Assembly: GCF_900109225.1 (NCBI RefSeq)
Contig: NZ_FNZK01000001.1
Span: 186,001 to 250,000 of the forward strand
Direction: 5' to 3'
Source of the DNA: Propionispira arboris
Lineage (GTDB): Bacteria; Bacillota; Negativicutes; Selenomonadales; Selenomonadaceae
Length of the DNA: 64,000 nucleotides
The notes under the pieces are model-generated. The model saw only the letters and a program-made list of their open reading frames with translations, was not told the DNA's origin and ran no database searches. A program made the translations under genes and the position numbers. Below, piece after piece: positions 52,279-60,774 of the stretch (the stretch's first letter is position 1; each line of letters begins with the position of its first letter).

Positions 52279-52331
52279 TATTTGCGAAAAGAATAGTACA
52301 AGATATATAATGAATATGTGATTGAGGTGAT

Positions 52332-52985
52332 ATGTTGAACATTTTTAAGAATATACATGTGCGGATTTGTGAACAAGGAATATTTTGTACATTTTTGTTT
52401 TATGTGTTACATATGATGGATATTATGTATGGGTATGGAATATTTCAAAGGAGAATAGCAATAAAATGGACTTCTCGCATATCTGGGACTAAGTATATGA
52501 AAATTGGTCATAATTTTAGTGCTGGAGAGTATTTGTGGTTATCTGCAATAGATATACATTATAGTCATGGAGTGCTTAAACGTTTTGCGCCTCAAATAAT
52601 TATTGGGAACAATGTCAGCGTTGAAGACTTTGTGCATATAGGTTGCGTTAATCACATCGAAATAGGTGATAATGTTCTTATGGGAAGCAAGATATATATT
52701 ACAGACCATAATCATGGGATTTATAATGGGGAGATTCAAAGTAATCCTTTAACTCCACCAGCAGGACGTAGTTTGGATGAGCATAAAGAAGTAGTTATTG
52801 GTTCTAATACTTGGATTGGTGAATTTGTTACTATTTTGCCCGGCGTACATATCGGCGAAGGCTGTATTATAGGGACACATAGTGTGGTTTCACATGATAT
52901 TTTGCCGTATTCTATTGCGGTGGGAGCACCAGCGCGTGTAATTAAACAATTTGATTTTAAAAACAAAAAATGGGTGCGAGTGTAA
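52332..52985 (+). CDS. hexapeptide-repeat acyltransferase (WcaF/Maa-like)
   Basis: The 217-residue protein folds as a left-handed beta-helix: repeats such as IIIGNNVSVEDFVHIGCVNHIEIGDNVLMGSKIYI, the DHNH catalytic loop (TDHNHGIY), and VVIGSNTWIGEFVTILPGVHIGEGCIIG. The N-terminal 60 residues include a hydrophobic stretch. It would O- or N-acetylate a sugar. Given the FdtA/FdtB genes 2-4 kb downstream it could be the amino-sugar N-acetyltransferase, but the FemAB-like gene is an alternative for that role. Confidence 0.88.
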   Translation: MLNIFKNIHVRICEQGIFCTFLFYVLHMMDIMYGYGIFQRRIAIKWTSRISGTKYMKIGHNFSAGEYLWLSAIDIHYSHGVLKRFAPQIIIGNNVSVEDFVHIGCVNHIEIGDNVLMGSKIYITDHNHGIYNGEIQSNPLTPPAGRSLDEHKEVVIGSNTWIGEFVTILPGVHIGEGCIIGTHSVVSHDILPYSIAVGAPARVIKQFDFKNKKWVRV

Positions 52986-53474
52986 GATGACACTATAAGT
53001 ACAAATATAATATAGCAATAGCATTAATGAAATTTTGATGAGGTTGGAAAATATATAATGCTACAATAAATCAAGACATTTTCTGAACACAATTATAATG
53101 TGATCTGCTATAAAGAAGGATGGTTCATTATATGTTGCGTACAAGAAGAAATTTTTCAGCTTACCATATTATGATTGGTGAAAAAATCTAAAACGTCAGA
53201 TTCATTATAAAAAATTTGTACTTATGTCTTGATAAGTGAGTTGCTATACTCCCCGAAACATTCACAAACGGTAAAAAATGGAACGTTCTCATAAATAGTT
53301 AGAAATCAAAGTATGTACTTTTGAGTTACACTTGCAATTTGCGGGGAGGCGTTTTCTTGTAAGCAATAATACACTGAAACTTCTTTCGGTGTTCATTGCA
53401 GTCTAGTAGATTTATTATAATCATATCAAAAAATGTCTTATTTTATGTTAGCTATTTATAATAGGAGAAATTGT
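52986..53474 (+). promoter_or_regulatory. gene-free 489-nt region with structured elements and a promoter-like -10
   Basis: No ORF of note lies here. A hairpin at 53363-53399 pairs GCAAT/ATTGC and ACACTGAAA/TTTCGGTGT around CTTC. CTCCCCG (53249-53255) can pair with CGGGGAG (53342-53348). TATAAT lies at 53416-53421, without a strong -35. The region ends at the AGGAG (53463-53467) of the next gene, so a second transcription unit of the locus probably begins here, with or without a structured leader. Confidence 0.4.
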
Positions 53475-54929
53475 ATGACAATTAATGACAAATTTGATAG
53501 AGCAAAAGCTATCATACAAAGGCTAATACAAGAGGAAAAATATGAGGATGCTTTGCAACTCATTTCTTCGCAGGCGGATATTATGTATACTTATAATCAG
53601 TGGTATACGGATGATGACCTAGAAAAATTGCTTTACGATATTGAAAATACACTTTCGGTGGATGCTGTTATTGATTCGGTGGGGGAAAATACAGTTTTTT
53701 ATTATGATGCATTCGGTCTTAATAATCGTGGTCTTACTCAGATTTATTTGGCGGCATTGCTGAAGTTGAATTTTCACATTGTGTACGTTACAATTTTAGA
53801 AGCTAAGGGAAATATTCCAACCATAGAGTCTTTGTTAAATATAGGGAATGGTGAGGTTGTTTATTTAGCAAGCGCTTCATCTTCATATAGGGTAGCCAAT
53901 TATCGAGCATTATGCTCAATTATAGCTCGTGTTAATCCGTATTATGCTTTTCTTTATACTACACCTTCGGATGTTTCGGGGATTATGGCATTTCAACATT
54001 TTGCAGGTCAGATGCAACGATACCAAATTAATCTGACAGATCATACTTTTTGGCTTGGACGAAATGCTTTTGATTATTGTTTGGAATTTCGTAATTATGG
54101 AGCATCAATTTCTGTAAAATACCGACAGATTCTAGCTAATAAGCTTTTGAAACAGCCATATTATCCGATTGTCAATCAGAATATTCTTTTTGAAGGATTT
54201 CCTTTTGAACGAACAGCGGATGACTTTATAATTTTCTCGGGTGGTTCAATTTACAAGACGGTTGATAAAGCGCATACGTATTATCGGTTAATTGAATATT
54301 GTCTGCAAAAATTTTCCCAAGTGAAATTTTGGTATGCAAGTAACGATGATAATGTTGAGTTGGTGGATTTGATGAAAAGATATCCGACGCGAGTATATCA
54401 TACGAGGGAACGACAAGATTTATTTCAAATCATGAAAAATATAGATATGTATCTTAATACCTATCCAGTTTCAGGTGGATTGATGGTCCAATATGCTGCT
54501 TTAGCGAAAAAAGCACCACTAACACTTGTTCATGACGATGATGCGAAAGGAATTTTAATTGGGCAGGAAAATTTGGATATTGAATTTTATATGATTGATG
54601 ATTTTAAGAAAGAAGTTGTTCGTTACATTGAAGATAAAGATTATAGAGATAAAAAAGATGCGCGCATGGACAATGCAATTATCAGTGCAAGCGAGTTTAC
54701 GGAGAATTTATCGCGTATCATGCAGACGTCTACATCGGCTTATCCAATAAAATGTATTGATATTGATACGATGATTTTTCGGCAAAATTATCGAGAAAAG
54801 TTTGGTGAATATGGTTTTGAAATGGCGTTAGTAAAACGAAATAATTTGCGTTTTATGCGTTATTTTCCTGCTATGTTTGTTAAAGGAATTATGTTTAAGT
54901 TGATAAAAAAATTTAAGCAGCGGGTTTGA
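53475..54929 (+). CDS. unrecognised glycosyltransferase-like protein, 484 aa
   Basis: I do not recognise the family with certainty. The 484-residue product has a helical N-terminal part with a TPR-like element (IIQRLIQEEKYEDALQLI, about 14-31), then alternating beta/alpha sequence resembling a GT-B fold: FYYDAFGLNNRGLTQIY, IIFSGGSIYKT at the expected hinge, and TYPVSGGLMVQYAALAKKAPLTLVHDD at the donor site. No signal peptide or membrane helix. ATG 53475 is set by AGGAG at 53463-53467. A role as cytoplasmic glycosyltransferase is inferred. Confidence 0.65.
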   Translation: MTINDKFDRAKAIIQRLIQEEKYEDALQLISSQADIMYTYNQWYTDDDLEKLLYDIENTLSVDAVIDSVGENTVFYYDAFGLNNRGLTQIYLAALLKLNFHIVYVTILEAKGNIPTIESLLNIGNGEVVYLASASSSYRVANYRALCSIIARVNPYYAFLYTTPSDVSGIMAFQHFAGQMQRYQINLTDHTFWLGRNAFDYCLEFRNYGASISVKYRQILANKLLKQPYYPIVNQNILFEGFPFERTADDFIIFSGGSIYKTVDKAHTYYRLIEYCLQKFSQVKFWYASNDDNVELVDLMKRYPTRVYHTRERQDLFQIMKNIDMYLNTYPVSGGLMVQYAALAKKAPLTLVHDDDAKGILIGQENLDIEFYMIDDFKKEVVRYIEDKDYRDKKDARMDNAIISASEFTENLSRIMQTSTSAYPIKCIDIDTMIFRQNYREKFGEYGFEMALVKRNNLRFMRYFPAMFVKGIMFKLIKKFKQRV

Positions 54930-54958
54930 AAGAGTAAATATGGGAGGTGTGTTTATTT

Positions 54959-56053
54959 ATGATTATGGCAAATAATTTATTGCGGCAGTTTTCACTGCAT
55001 GCTGATGAGTATGAGGAAAAAGCAATTGAGGTTCTTCGTTCGGGCTGGTATGTCCTAGGAAAGGAAGTAAAATCATTTGAGCAAGAATGGGCAGATTATA
55101 TCGGAGCAAAGTATTGTGTTGGACTTGCAAGCGGGTTAGATGCACTGTGGATTAGTTTTCGCTTGCTTGAAATTAAGGCAGGAGATGAAGTCATCGTTAG
55201 TGCGAATGCTTATATCGCCTGTGTTATGGGCATTACGATTAATGGAGCAACACCCGTGTTTGTGGAACCCGATATGTATGATAATATTGATGCAGATAAA
55301 ATCGAAGCGGCTGTTACGTCGAAAACAAAAGCGATTCTTGTGGTTCACCTTTACGGGGAATCGTGTGATATGACAAAAATAATGGATATTTCTAGACGAT
55401 ATAATTTGAAAATTGTTGAGGACTGTGCACAAAGTCATGGGAACCATTGGCACGGAAAAACCGTTGGTACGTTTGGAGACATCGGTTGTTTTAGTTTTTA
55501 TCCAACAAAAGGTTGTGGGGCTTTTGGAGATGCTGGTTGCATTGTTACAAATAATGCAACGTTGGCAAAGAAATTCCGTATTTTCCGTAATTATGGGAGT
55601 GAAAAACATTATCAAAATAAGGTGGTAGGCAGCAATAGTCGTCTTGATGAGATACAGGCAGGACTTTTGCGTGTAAAGTTGTCGCACCTTGATGAGTTTA
55701 ATGAGGAGCGCTGTAGGATTGCAGATCGTTATCTAAAAGAGATAACGAATCCAATGGTTCAATTACCCCAAATTCGACCAGAAGCTGATTCGACGTGGCA
55801 TCAGTTTGTAATTCATACAGAAAAACGGGATGAATTACAAGCGTATCTTGAGGCAAATGATATTAGTACGCTTATCCATTATCCTATACCACCACATCTT
55901 TCAGAGGCATATCAATATCTTGGGAAAAAATCGGGGGATTATCCGATTGCAGAGAAATATGCGGATGAGGTGTTAAGTTTGCCAATGTATAATGGTATGA
56001 CAGATGAGGAACAGAGTAAGGTTATTATAACAATTAATGCCTTTAAGAGATAA
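54959..56053 (+). CDS. fdtB: DegT/DnrJ-type sugar aminotransferase (FdtB/QdtB-like)
   Basis: The PLP enzyme aminates a dTDP-3-keto-6-deoxyhexose at C3. The 364-residue protein has LASGLDALWISFRLLEI, VHLYGESCDM, EDCAQSHG and the PLP-lysine motif FSFYPTKGCGAFGDAG (K184), and NSRLDEIQAGLLRVKL. The following gene is an FdtA-like ketoisomerase, so dTDP-Fuc3N or dTDP-Qui3N is the expected product. GGGAGGTG at 54942-54949 supports ATG 54959 (ATG 54965 also possible). A degraded copy of its 3' end lies at 58529-58645. Confidence 0.88.
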   Translation: MIMANNLLRQFSLHADEYEEKAIEVLRSGWYVLGKEVKSFEQEWADYIGAKYCVGLASGLDALWISFRLLEIKAGDEVIVSANAYIACVMGITINGATPVFVEPDMYDNIDADKIEAAVTSKTKAILVVHLYGESCDMTKIMDISRRYNLKIVEDCAQSHGNHWHGKTVGTFGDIGCFSFYPTKGCGAFGDAGCIVTNNATLAKKFRIFRNYGSEKHYQNKVVGSNSRLDEIQAGLLRVKLSHLDEFNEERCRIADRYLKEITNPMVQLPQIRPEADSTWHQFVIHTEKRDELQAYLEANDISTLIHYPIPPHLSEAYQYLGKKSGDYPIAEKYADEVLSLPMYNGMTDEEQSKVIITINAFKR

Positions 56054-56074
56054 ATGCGAAGAGGAGATGCTTTT

Positions 56075-56497
56075 ATGCATAATATAAATAAGGTAAAAAA
56101 AATCGATTTTCCGCAAAAAGGCGATGAACGTGGGCATTTAGTCGTCGTGGAGGGGGAGGTGGACATACCTTTTGAAATTAAGCGTGTTTTCTATATTTAT
56201 GGTTCAACTATGGATGTAATACGAGGTCAGCACGCGAACCGTAGATCAGAATTTGTTCTTATTAATGTTGCGGGAACAAGTAAGGTAAAGGTAAAGGATG
56301 GCGAAGGTAGTGAGGCTGTATTTTGCCTGGATCAGCCACATAGTGGGATTTATCTTCCGTCGATGGTTTGGAAAGAAATGTACGATTTTAGTGTTGATTC
56401 AGTTTTGTTAGTTTTTGCTAATGCTCATTATGAGCCTGACGAATATATCCGCAATTATGACGAATATATCAAAGAAATTACTTCGCAGGGAATATGA
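56075..56497 (+). CDS. fdtA: dTDP-6-deoxy-hex-4-ulose 3,4-ketoisomerase (FdtA/QdtA-like)
   Basis: The enzyme moves the keto group of dTDP-4-keto-6-deoxyglucose from C4 to C3 before amination by FdtB. The 140-residue cupin-type protein has GDERGHLVVVEG, the conserved IKRVFYIYG segment, RGQHANRRSEFVLIN with the catalytic His, and HSGIYLPSMVWKEMYDFS. Whether it yields the galacto (FdtA) or gluco (QdtA) epimer cannot be read safely. GAGGAG at 56061-56066 supports ATG 56075. Partner of the preceding gene; an internally deleted copy lies at 58666-58788. Confidence 0.88.
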   Translation: MHNINKVKKIDFPQKGDERGHLVVVEGEVDIPFEIKRVFYIYGSTMDVIRGQHANRRSEFVLINVAGTSKVKVKDGEGSEAVFCLDQPHSGIYLPSMVWKEMYDFSVDSVLLVFANAHYEPDEYIRNYDEYIKEITSQGI

Positions 56498-56529
56498 TGG
56501 TTTTATGATATAGTTAGGAGTTACATAAT

Positions 56530-57534
56530 ATGGAAGAATTAAATTATAATATCGAAAAATATTTCGATAAGGATGCGCATATTTGGGATCAGTTTTTGCA
56601 GCAAAATACGGTTAATGGAACATTTTTACAGTCACGAAATTTTTTGGAATATCATCCCAAAGGTCGTTTTGTTGATTATTCCTATATAGTTTATGATAAA
56701 AAAGGTCATATAGCTGCAGTTTGCCCAGCTTGTCTTATTGTGAATGAAAATCAGCGGATGCTCATTTCGCATCAAGGAAGCACATTTGGTGGAATTATTT
56801 TCGGGGGAAAATATTATTGTGAACATAAAATTATAGAAATCATCAAGTGTTTAGAGGAATTTTGGAAGTGCGAAAAGATCAATGGTGTAGAGTTGCGAAT
56901 AACGCCAGATCTTTTCTCACAAGAAAATTGTGCAGCGTTGGAATATGGCTTGTATTATTGTGGGTATCAGGATTATGTAGAGGTCAGCACATATATAGAC
57001 TATAAGTATTATGAGAATGATATTCTGCGTAATTTTGAGCAAGGCAAGCGTACAAATGTTCATAATTGTCTCAAAGCAGGACTAGTACTGCGTGAGTTAA
57101 ATACAGATGAGCAGATTGCTGAATTTTATCAGATACTTTGCGAGAATCTTCAAAAATTCGGTTCAACGCCTGTACATACGCTTACTGAGTTATTAGAATT
57201 TAATAATTCACGGTTGACCGAAGAGTGTGGTTTTTATGGTATCTACGATGAGGAAAAAATGTTAGCTGGTGCGATGATGTTTTATTTCGCCAATGTCAAA
57301 GTAGCACATACACAATATTTGTGTGCTTTACAAAGTTATTATACGCTTAGTCCAATGACGTTTCTATATTATGAAATGATCAGGGAAATGCGGGAAAAAG
57401 GATATGAAAAAATTTCGTTTGGAATTAGTACAGAGCAGTATGGTAAAAAATTGAATTTTGGATTGACCAAAAGCAAAGAAGCGTTCGGTGGTAAGCATAC
57501 GCTAAATAGGACTTATTGGAAAGAACTAATATGA
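56530..57534 (+). CDS. FemAB/GNAT-like acyltransferase
   Basis: The 334-residue protein has the double-GNAT pattern of FemAB-like enzymes: an N-terminal segment with TFLQSRNFLEYH, a middle RNFEQGKRTNVHNCLKAG element, and a C-terminal GFYGIYDEEKMLAGAMMFYF followed by KISFGISTEQYGKKLNFGLTKSKEAFGG. Directly after fdtB-fdtA it probably acylates the 3-amino group of the sugar, perhaps with an amino acid or other acyl group. It ends overlapping the next start by 4 nt (ATGA). Confidence 0.78.
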   Translation: MEELNYNIEKYFDKDAHIWDQFLQQNTVNGTFLQSRNFLEYHPKGRFVDYSYIVYDKKGHIAAVCPACLIVNENQRMLISHQGSTFGGIIFGGKYYCEHKIIEIIKCLEEFWKCEKINGVELRITPDLFSQENCAALEYGLYYCGYQDYVEVSTYIDYKYYENDILRNFEQGKRTNVHNCLKAGLVLRELNTDEQIAEFYQILCENLQKFGSTPVHTLTELLEFNNSRLTEECGFYGIYDEEKMLAGAMMFYFANVKVAHTQYLCALQSYYTLSPMTFLYYEMIREMREKGYEKISFGISTEQYGKKLNFGLTKSKEAFGGKHTLNRTYWKELI

Positions 57535-58478
57535 GATACACTTTGATATTAGGAGGAACAGGTTTTATAGGTTCTAATTTAGTTTATGAATATATAAAAA
57601 GGGATAAGAACGTTATTATATTGGGTACATCTTATACTACTTATAATAAACACTTTAATGATATTGTTAATCAAATAACTATTATTAACGGGAGATTATG
57701 TAATATAAGTTTATTGAATAAAGTTTTTGAGCAATATGAAATTGAAGAAGTTATTCATTTAGTTTCAGGCTTAAAACCATCCAGTTTATTGGAAGAATTT
57801 TTAAATGAATATGAAGAGGTAATTATACCTACTATTAAGCTGATCGAAATTATGAATAAGCATAATGTACGAAAACTTATATATTTATCATCCGGTGGTA
57901 CAGTTTATGGAAACTATAGGGAAAATGGATGTTATAAAGAAGACGATCTATTACAACCTATCAATTATTATGGATTAAGTAAATGTAATTTAGAGGAGAT
58001 AATCAAATTAGAAGGAAGAAAAGGTACGATAGATTATCTAATTTTACGTCCATCTAATCCATTTGGGAAATTTCAAAATATCAATGGACAACAGGGTTTA
58101 ATTGCTGTTCTTTTAGGAAAAGTACTGGTTAAACAAGAAATAGAGATCTGGGGAGACGGTAGTGTTGTAAGAGATTATATACCTATTGAATATTTATGTC
58201 AGTGTATTATTAAATTAAGTGAGTTAAAGATAAAAAATGAAATATATAACATAGGTAGTGGAATAGGGCTTTCTGTAAATGAAATAATACAAATAGTTGA
58301 AAAATCTCTTAAAATTAAATTAAAAATACAATATAAAGAAGCAAGAAGTGTCGATTTAAATAAAGTGATACTAAATATTGATAAATTAAAAAGAACTATG
58401 GATGTTGATAAATTTGTTTTAGATAAATCAATTTTAAAATTTTATGATTTTATTTTGGAGGAGAACGATGATAATTAA
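57531..58478 (+). CDS. NAD-dependent NDP-sugar epimerase/dehydratase
   Basis: The 315-residue SDR-family protein has GGTGFIGS at 8-15 for NAD binding, LSSGGTVYG with the active-site Ser/Thr region, Y147-xxx-K151 in NYYGLSK, and LRPSNPFG. GalE-like 4-epimerase or related activity is likely. The gene is noticeably richer in A+T than its neighbours (many ATA, AAA, TTA codons) and sits between the FemAB-like gene and remnants of an fdtB-fdtA pair, so it was probably inserted by recombination. ATG 57531 overlaps the previous stop. Confidence 0.87.
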   Translation: MRYTLILGGTGFIGSNLVYEYIKRDKNVIILGTSYTTYNKHFNDIVNQITIINGRLCNISLLNKVFEQYEIEEVIHLVSGLKPSSLLEEFLNEYEEVIIPTIKLIEIMNKHNVRKLIYLSSGGTVYGNYRENGCYKEDDLLQPINYYGLSKCNLEEIIKLEGRKGTIDYLILRPSNPFGKFQNINGQQGLIAVLLGKVLVKQEIEIWGDGSVVRDYIPIEYLCQCIIKLSELKIKNEIYNIGSGIGLSVNEIIQIVEKSLKIKLKIQYKEARSVDLNKVILNIDKLKRTMDVDKFVLDKSILKFYDFILEENDDN

Positions 58479-58528
58479 ACTAGGTGTAGTAATATCAACT
58501 ATAATTGACTCCTTCATTTAAAAGAACA

Positions 58529-58645
58529 TCTACTGATTATCCGATTATAGAGAAATATGTCGATGAGATGCTAAGTTTGCTGATGCAGAATTGTATCACG
58601 GATGAGAAACAGGCAGTAGCAATCCGTGAAAGTAATCAATTTTAG
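58529..58645 (+). pseudogene. remnant of the 3' end of an fdtB-like gene
   Basis: The translation of 58532-58645 (TDYPIIEKYVDEMLSLLMQN..., then CITDEKQ) matches the last 35 residues of FdtB (SGDYPIAEKYADEVLSLPMYN..., then GMTDEEQ) and the DNA matches too. Upstream codons show no further similarity, so only the C-terminus survives. Confidence 0.75.
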
Positions 58646-58665
58646 ACATAAGTGGGGGGATTTTC

Positions 58666-58788
58666 ATGTATAATTTAAATTTGGTAAAGATATTTTATTT
58701 TAGAACAGATTTTATTTTATTGGTGTTAGCAAGTGAGCAGTATGATTCGCAAGAGTATACTCGCAATTATGAGGAATACTATGATTGA
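58666..58788 (+). pseudogene. internally deleted remnant of an fdtA-like gene
   Basis: A 40-codon ORF begins MYNLNLVKIFYF, like FdtA's MHNINKVKKIDF, and ends FILLVLASEQYDSQEYTRNYEEYYD-like, corresponding to FdtA's SVLLVFANAHYEPDEYIRNYDEY; about 100 central codons are missing. A GGGGGGA ribosome-binding site is still present. It overlaps the start of the next gene. Together with the fdtB remnant it records loss of a second fdtB-fdtA pair. Confidence 0.7.
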
Positions 58789-59677
58789 TAGACCATTAGT
58801 TTCACTTTGTATACCAACAAATGGGGTTGTTCATTGGGTGTTCCCTGTTCTTGATAGTATTTTTTCTCAAGGATTAGACAATAGTCTTTTTGAGGTCGTT
58901 GTTAGTGATAATGGGAATAATCCTGAATTCAAAAAGATAATGTTGGTCTATGCGAATGAACACTCAAATATTCTTTATCGTGAAACGAAAGCCGATGGAT
59001 TCTTATCTGCACCGGAGACATATAAAATAGCCAATGGCGTATTTATAAAATTTATTAATCATCGCACGAAACTTGTTCCGGGAGCATTGCAATATTTTGT
59101 ATCTTTTGTAAAAACTTATAAAGATACAAAGGTTAAGCCTATCGTTTATTTTTCAAATGGAGTTTTGCATTCTAAATCAACCATATCTTTTTTTCTTACA
59201 TTTGATCAATTTGTAGGAAAGTTATCATACTGGTCTTCCTGGTCAACTGGTATGGGGATTTGGAAAGAAGATTTTGATGTATTGCCAAAGAATATTCAAT
59301 ATAATAGTCTTTTTCCACATACAACATTATTGTTTAGTCAACGTAAGCGCGGTCATTATATTATAGATGAGACTGTCTTATTAGATGAATTGCCTCAGGG
59401 GAAAACGCCAAAAGGAAAGTATGATGTATTTTACGCATTCGAAGTGGAATATTTGTCAATTTTGTGTGATTTACTACGTACAGGAGATATTACACTAGAT
59501 ACGTTTAAAAATTTGAAAGAAAAAAATCTGGGATTTGTAGCAGATTTAGCGATAGATTTTCTAATTTTTCATAAGTATTGTTCATATGATTTATCAGGGT
59601 TTAAAAAATCATCAGCTGTATATTATTCGTTATATGAGGTACAAAAAAAATATTTTTCCGATTTCTTAGGCGCGTAG
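58781..59677 (+). CDS. GT2-like glycosyltransferase
   Basis: The 298-residue protein starts RPLVSLCIPTNGVVHWVFPVLDSIF and has EVVVSDNGNNPEFKK, then a degenerate middle without a clear DXD. It resembles GT2 enzymes with a variant acceptor region. ATG 58781 with GAGG at 58771-58774 is preferred; an in-frame GTG-type start at 58733 would include fdtA-remnant sequence. Its 5' end overlaps that remnant, so the gene's ribosome-binding site derives from it. Confidence 0.75.
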   Translation: MIDRPLVSLCIPTNGVVHWVFPVLDSIFSQGLDNSLFEVVVSDNGNNPEFKKIMLVYANEHSNILYRETKADGFLSAPETYKIANGVFIKFINHRTKLVPGALQYFVSFVKTYKDTKVKPIVYFSNGVLHSKSTISFFLTFDQFVGKLSYWSSWSTGMGIWKEDFDVLPKNIQYNSLFPHTTLLFSQRKRGHYIIDETVLLDELPQGKTPKGKYDVFYAFEVEYLSILCDLLRTGDITLDTFKNLKEKNLGFVADLAIDFLIFHKYCSYDLSGFKKSSAVYYSLYEVQKKYFSDFLGA

Positions 59678-59786
59678 TTAGAAAAATATACCGTCTTAAA
59701 AAAAATAGAACTTTAGAATTATAGAAAAAATATTATTCATTTTAAGTTTGGATAATAAAGCAATGTATGTCTTTAGGAGGTTTTAA

Positions 59787-60749
59787 GTGAATATTTCAGA
59801 AAATAAGTATTTTATCTTTGATACCCCAATACAGTTAAATTTAAAATACATTATTAAATCCATAGCGGCAAGCTTACTATCAAGTTACTATAAAATTTTC
59901 ATGAATTTCTTTCATCCACATATGGGACAAACAAAGAAATATAAAGTCGCTATTTGTGCGATTTTTAAGAATGAGGCACCTTATCTTAAAGAATGGATTG
60001 AATTTCATAAAATTGTTGGCATAGAGCATTTTTATCTGTACAATAATTTTTCTCAAGATAAATACAAAGAGATTTTGGCTCCATATGTAGAATCTGGAGA
60101 TGTAACGCTTATTGATTGGCCGCATAAACAGGCGCAGATGCAGGCTTATGCGGATAGTATCGCGCGGTTCAGTAATGAGGTGCAATGGATAGGATTTATT
60201 GATCTTGACGAATATATTGTGCCCAATAAGATGGATACGGTCTATGCTTTTTTACAGAAATTTGAGAAAAATCGACCTGTTGTGATGATGTATTGGCGGG
60301 TTTTTGGTTCATCAGGGCGAATTGAGCGTGATATAACGGGACTTGTTACAGAAGATTTCACAGTTTGCTGGTCTAAATATGACAGTATTGGTAAGTGTTT
60401 TTTTAATACGAAGTACGAATTTAATCCTCAAGACAAAAGGAATAAAACAATGCATGCTATGTGGGGAATGTACAACGGTATTGCGTTACCTCCTGTGAAC
60501 CTTTATGATAATGCATGTATTATGGGAAGAAATTCCATTAGTAACGGTGATTTTTCAATACAAATTAATCATTATTTTACAAAATCCTATCAGGAATATT
60601 TGACAAAAGTATCGCGTGGTGATGCTTATTTTAAAAAAAATCCACGAGATGAAGAGTATTTTTATGCACATGAGATGCTTTGTCAAGATGTTGATTATCA
60701 CGCATATAAATATTTGATAAAGCTAAAGAAGGCAATACAGGATAAGTAA
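59787..60749 (+). CDS. GT92-like (DUF23) glycosyltransferase
   Basis: The 320-residue protein has VAICAIFKNEAPYLKEWIEFHKIVGIEHFYLYNN, the signature of the Glyco_transf_92/DUF23 group, and FIDLDEYIVP with a DXD-like metal motif (DLD). About 40 N-terminal residues precede the domain with a hydrophobic, possibly membrane-associated stretch. GTG 59787 lies 6 nt after AGGAGG (59775-59780). Donor unknown. Confidence 0.85.
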   Translation: MNISENKYFIFDTPIQLNLKYIIKSIAASLLSSYYKIFMNFFHPHMGQTKKYKVAICAIFKNEAPYLKEWIEFHKIVGIEHFYLYNNFSQDKYKEILAPYVESGDVTLIDWPHKQAQMQAYADSIARFSNEVQWIGFIDLDEYIVPNKMDTVYAFLQKFEKNRPVVMMYWRVFGSSGRIERDITGLVTEDFTVCWSKYDSIGKCFFNTKYEFNPQDKRNKTMHAMWGMYNGIALPPVNLYDNACIMGRNSISNGDFSIQINHYFTKSYQEYLTKVSRGDAYFKKNPRDEEYFYAHEMLCQDVDYHAYKYLIKLKKAIQDK

Positions 60750-60774
60750 TTAAATAAGTTTCGGAGGATGTTGA

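Noticed and set aside
53475-53570. N-terminal TPR-like element of the 484-residue protein as another copy of the shared GT8/HtrL tail
   Set aside because: Spacing of Ala, Tyr and Trp positions differs and it is N-terminal; similarity is only of general TPR type.
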